A DNA stretch of 15,776 nt from Alphaproteobacteria bacterium (GTDB lineage Bacteria > Pseudomonadota > Alphaproteobacteria > UBA6615). How positions within the stretch are numbered: position 1 is the first letter of the stretch; each line of letters begins with the position of its first letter. The notes below the pieces were generated by a model, which was given only the letters and a program-made list of their open reading frames with translations, was not told the DNA's origin and searched no databases. Made by a program: the position numbers and the translations under genes. Location of the stretch: NCBI GenBank assembly GCA_029243445.1, contig JAQWSA010000076.1:1-15776 (forward strand), read 5' to 3'. Below are positions 12,874-15,776 of this stretch, one piece after another.

Positions 12874-12906
12874 CTATTTTAAGATACGAGAGACTGATGC
12901 ACTCCA
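12874..12906 (-). pseudogene. Short recombinase C-terminal relic beside box e
   Basis: Minus-strand codons read WSASVSRILK and TAG. The first part (TGGAGTGCATC) is identical to the start of the tail beside box b, and the rest looks like the last helix of a resolvase (ASVYRA there, ASVSRI here) after an internal deletion. Eleven codons alone would not be enough; the shared position beside a box supports it. Confidence 0.45.
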
Positions 12907-12928
12907 CTCCATTAAAGTTAGACTCCCC
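12898..12928 (+). promoter_or_regulatory. Upstream box, truncated copy e
   Basis: Reads TGCACTCCACTCCATTAAAG followed by TTAGACTCCCC, then diverges. Only the distal half of the box remains; the ATATGCCAGAGTTTTT part and start codon are missing. It lies downstream of the 12436 MORN_2 gene and marks the right-hand edge of the array, 34 bases before the end of glmS. Confidence 0.6.
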
Positions 12929-12962
12929 TACACCATAAGGTAAATAGTGCACACCTGTTCCC

Positions 12963-14786
12963 TTATTCTACCGTAACACTTTTTGCTAAATTTCGAGGTT
13001 GGTCCACATCTGTACCTCTAATTACAGCTGCATGATAAGCCAGTAATTGTATAGGTATTGCATATAGAAGCGGCGTAACAAAATCGTCTACTTCAGGCAT
13101 AGTTATACTCACCCAGCTTTTGTTTCCTAATCGCCTCACCCCTTCACTATTGGATATAAAAACTACCTTTCCTCCTCGTGCTATAACCTCTTGAACGTTT
13201 GAGAGAGTCTTTTCAAAAAGCGCTCCAGGGGGGGCTAAAACAATAACTGGCACACCATCGTCTATAAGCGCTATAGGTCCATGTTTCATTTCCCCTGCAG
13301 CATAACCCTCAGCGTGAATGTAGGATACCTCCTTCAACTTTAATGCGCCCTCTAGGGCTAAAGGAAAAGCCGTTCCGCGACCTAGATATAATACATCTCG
13401 AGCTTGAGCAATATCGGCCGCTAAATGACGAATATCTTGGTCATGATGCAATACTTCTGCCATTCTAGAAGGCACTTCTGTTAACGATTTAGCTAATGAA
13501 GCTGCAACGCTCGAGTTAAGAGCGCCGGAAGCTCTGCCTGCAGCTATAACAAAACATGCAAGGGAAGTAAGCTGTGTGGTAAATGCTTTAGTCGACGCAA
13601 CACCTATCTCAGGACCTGCTAAAGTAGGTAAAATAACATTTGATTCACGGGCAATCGAGCTTTCTCCTACATTAACTACCGAAACTATGTACTGTCCATT
13701 TTCACGACAGTGTCTCAAAGCTGCAAGAGTATCTGCAGTTTCACCAGATTGACTAACAAAAAGTGCAACACCTCTTTCTGTTAGAGGGGCATTACGGTAT
13801 CTGAACTCTGATGCTACATCTATTTCTGTAGGAATTCTAGCAATCTGTTCTAACCAATACTTTGCCACACCACCGGCATAAAAAGCTGTTCCACAAGCAA
13901 TTATAGTTATTCGTGGCACATCTTTTAGTTTAAAAGGAAGAACTGGGAGAGAAACTTCTAAGGTATTAGCATTAATAAAGCTATGAAGAGTATCTCCAAC
14001 AACTGCTGGTTGTTCAAAAATTTCCTTCTGCATAAAATGATCATAATTACCTTTACCAATTAATGCGCCAGATAGCTGGGTTTCGACAATCTCACGCTCA
14101 ACTAATGTACCCATATTATTAAATATTTCTGCCCCTTCAGAGGTAATTAAGGTCCAATCACCCTCTTCTAAATAACAAATACGTTTTGTAAGCGGTGCAA
14201 GCGCTAAGGCATCAGAACCTAAATACATCTCACCTTCACCGTAACCTATAGCAAGTGGGCTTCCCCGCCGCGCTCCAACCATCATATCATCTTCACCAGC
14301 AAAAATGATTGCTAGAGCAAATGCTCCCTCTAGTCGCTGTAATGTATTAGCTACCGCTTGTTTTGTTGTAGCTCCATTATCTAGTTCCCGAGTAATTAGA
14401 GCTGCTATTGCCTCGGTATCAGTATCACTCTCAAAACTATAACCACTCAGTGAAAGCTCAAGACGAAGAGCTTGAAAGTTTTCTATAATTCCATTGTGAA
14501 CTACAGCCACCCTATCAGTTGCATGAGGATGGGCGTTTATCTCATTAGGAACACCATGCGTTGCCCATCTAGTATGTCCAATACCTACGTCACCTTTTAA
14601 GGAATTTGATTCTAATTCAGCCTCTAATTTTTCTATTTTTCCCTCTGCACGTCTTCGCTCAATGCGCCCATGTACTAAGGTTGCTAGCCCTGCAGAATCA
14701 TAGCCCCTATATTCAAGCCGCTTAAGTCCGAAAATCAATTGAGAAACAACATTTTCTGTTCCCAAAATACCAATAATACCACACAT
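12963..14786 (-). CDS. glmS: Glutamine-fructose-6-phosphate aminotransferase (isomerizing)
   Basis: A 607-residue enzyme that makes glucosamine 6-phosphate from fructose 6-phosphate and glutamine, the first step of UDP-GlcNAc synthesis for peptidoglycan and lipid A. The start is set at 14786 rather than an ATG at 14879 because the mature enzyme must begin with the nucleophilic Cys: MCGIIGILG. The glutaminase half shows EYRGYDSAG, GHTRWATHG and NAHPH, the two SIS domains include IIACGTAFYAG, SQSGETADT, GVASTKAFTTQL and LKEVSYIHAEGYAAGEMKHG, and the C-terminus DQPRNLAKSVTVE is the conserved end. It follows glmU with a 7-base gap in one operon. No glmS ribozyme or sRNA-type leader is visible between them. 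Confidence 0.97.
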   Translation of the reverse strand: MCGIIGILGTENVVSQLIFGLKRLEYRGYDSAGLATLVHGRIERRRAEGKIEKLEAELESNSLKGDVGIGHTRWATHGVPNEINAHPHATDRVAVVHNGIIENFQALRLELSLSGYSFESDTDTEAIAALITRELDNGATTKQAVANTLQRLEGAFALAIIFAGEDDMMVGARRGSPLAIGYGEGEMYLGSDALALAPLTKRICYLEEGDWTLITSEGAEIFNNMGTLVEREIVETQLSGALIGKGNYDHFMQKEIFEQPAVVGDTLHSFINANTLEVSLPVLPFKLKDVPRITIIACGTAFYAGGVAKYWLEQIARIPTEIDVASEFRYRNAPLTERGVALFVSQSGETADTLAALRHCRENGQYIVSVVNVGESSIARESNVILPTLAGPEIGVASTKAFTTQLTSLACFVIAAGRASGALNSSVAASLAKSLTEVPSRMAEVLHHDQDIRHLAADIAQARDVLYLGRGTAFPLALEGALKLKEVSYIHAEGYAAGEMKHGPIALIDDGVPVIVLAPPGALFEKTLSNVQEVIARGGKVVFISNSEGVRRLGNKSWVSITMPEVDDFVTPLLYAIPIQLLAYHAAVIRGTDVDQPRNLAKSVTVE

Positions 14787-14793
14787 TTCGAGA

Positions 14794-15776
14794 CTATCTC
14801 TTAGGTTTCTGAGAGGTTCTTTGTTGGTGTTTTGTTTTATAAGATATAGCCCAACCTTTTTTTTCTTCTTGTGCAGCACGTCCTATAGCAAGTGAACCAG
14901 CCATTACATCTCGACTTATAGTACTACCAGCAGCCACCACAGCACCATCACCAATGTTAACAGGGGCAATCAATGCAGTATTCGATCCAATAAAAGTATT
15001 ATTTCCAATTATTGATCGGTGTTTATTAAAACCATCGTAATTGCAGGTAATAGTTCCGGCGCCTATATTAGTGCCTGCACCGACATTGGTATCTCCTATA
15101 TAGCTAAGATGGTTGATTTTAGTTCCAGGCCCCAGAACTGAGTTCTTAACCTCAACAAAATTTCCAACTTTTGCATCACAACCTATCTCAGCTCCAGGCC
15201 TCAGTCTCGCAAATGGTCCAATTACTGCACCTTCATCAATGGTTGCTCCCTCTATGTGACTAAAAGATTTAATTTCAACGTCTTTACCAACAGTAACCCC
15301 TAGTCCGAATACTACATTCGGATGTATAACTACATCACGGTCTAAAACCGTATCATGGGATAGCCATACTGATGAAGGATCAATTAATGTAACCCCATTT
15401 GCCATAGCATTTGCACGTAATCCCTTTTGTACGTTAGCTTCAGCGATTGATAATTCATCTCGGCTATTAACACCCATTAGTTCAGCTTCTTCTGCTTCCA
15501 CAACCACAGTCTTTAACCCCCTATCACGCGCGACACTTACTATGTCAGTCAAATAATATTCACCCTTTTTATTCTGCGAATTTAAATTCATAAGCAAATC
15601 AAACATGTAACGTCCTGAAACCACCATCAGGCCAGAATTACACATAGTAATTTCTAACTGTTCAGCGTTAGCTTCAACAGCCTCAATAATTTTTATTAGA
15701 TTTCCATCTTCATCAATAACCAACCTACCATAAGCTTTGGGATCAACAGACTTAAATCCAACTACCACAATGTCTG
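14794..15776 (-). CDS. glmU: Bifunctional GlmU, N-acetylglucosamine-1-phosphate uridyltransferase/acetyltransferase (5' end outside the window)
   Basis: The frame is open to the window edge (DIVVVGFKSVDPKAYGRLV), so the first part of the pyrophosphorylase domain is missing; 327 residues are present. The enzyme acetylates glucosamine 1-phosphate and then couples it to UTP to give UDP-GlcNAc. Visible elements: the end of the uridyltransferase domain (CNSGLMVV, KKGEYYLTDIV, and GVNSRDELSIAE with the Asn that binds magnesium in E. coli GlmU), then a left-handed beta-helix of hexapeptide repeats with LRPGAEIG, VGNFVEVKNSVLG, INHLSYIGD (its His is the acetyltransferase base) and GAGTITCNYDG. It is upstream of glmS, 7 bases apart. 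Confidence 0.96.
   Translation of the reverse strand, partial: DIVVVGFKSVDPKAYGRLVIDEDGNLIKIIEAVEANAEQLEITMCNSGLMVVSGRYMFDLLMNLNSQNKKGEYYLTDIVSVARDRGLKTVVVEAEEAELMGVNSRDELSIAEANVQKGLRANAMANGVTLIDPSSVWLSHDTVLDRDVVIHPNVVFGLGVTVGKDVEIKSFSHIEGATIDEGAVIGPFARLRPGAEIGCDAKVGNFVEVKNSVLGPGTKINHLSYIGDTNVGAGTNIGAGTITCNYDGFNKHRSIIGNNTFIGSNTALIAPVNIGDGAVVAAGSTISRDVMAGSLAIGRAAQEEKKGWAISYKTKHQQRTSQKPKR

Noticed and set aside
7263..12928. CRISPR array reading of the repeats
   Set aside because: Copies are hundreds to thousands of bases apart, in both orientations, with genes rather than short spacers between them, and no cas genes are present.
12860..12965. Insertion-sequence end at the right edge of the array
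   Set aside because: No transposase, terminal inverted repeat or target-site duplication can be seen; the edge is explained by a truncated box.

Overview
The window looks like AT-rich chromosomal DNA from a free-living, probably marine, proteobacterium, most likely an alphaproteobacterium. The evidence is a glmU-glmS pair transcribed together, a pseudoazurin, a betaine-type methyltransferase and short, AT-rich intergenic spaces. The taxonomic call is inference from gene content; no rRNA or tRNA gene is present.

Layout. Positions 1-6300 hold ordinary metabolic genes: the end of a small membrane protein, a sugar isomerase/epimerase-like TIM barrel (+), a secreted pseudoazurin (-), an MFS transporter (-), a MazG/PRA-PH-like nucleotide pyrophosphohydrolase (+), a dead gene resembling the dimeric alpha/beta barrel (ABM) family with an in-frame stop, and a nitronate monooxygenase-CPBP membrane protein pair that overlaps by one base. 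Positions 12963-15776 hold the conserved glmU-glmS operon (-), cut by the window edge inside glmU.

The accessory part is 6420-12930. It holds three intact MORN_2-repeat (YwqK-like) genes, at least two clear MORN_2 fragments and one doubtful one, a polysaccharide-lyase-like secreted protein, a glutaredoxin, an SMR transporter, a sarcosine/dimethylglycine methyltransferase with the decayed tail of its glycine/sarcosine methyltransferase partner, a DUF1289 gene and a frameshifted small secreted protein. Scattered through it are seven copies, in both orientations, of a box of about 50 bp. In five copies the box ends exactly at an ATG, and in three genes it is followed by nearly the same signal peptide. 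At three copies a short C-terminal relic of a serine-recombinase helix-turn-helix lies beside the box. The repeated unit reads: MORN_2 3' end, recombinase tail (antisense), box, start of the next gene.

The most interesting hypothesis is that this is a decaying cassette array: a shared upstream/secretion module placed in front of different genes, with recombinase remnants and inverted copies that could permit inversion or gene exchange. The window shows the repeats, the relics and the shared leaders; any current recombination or regulation is inference.
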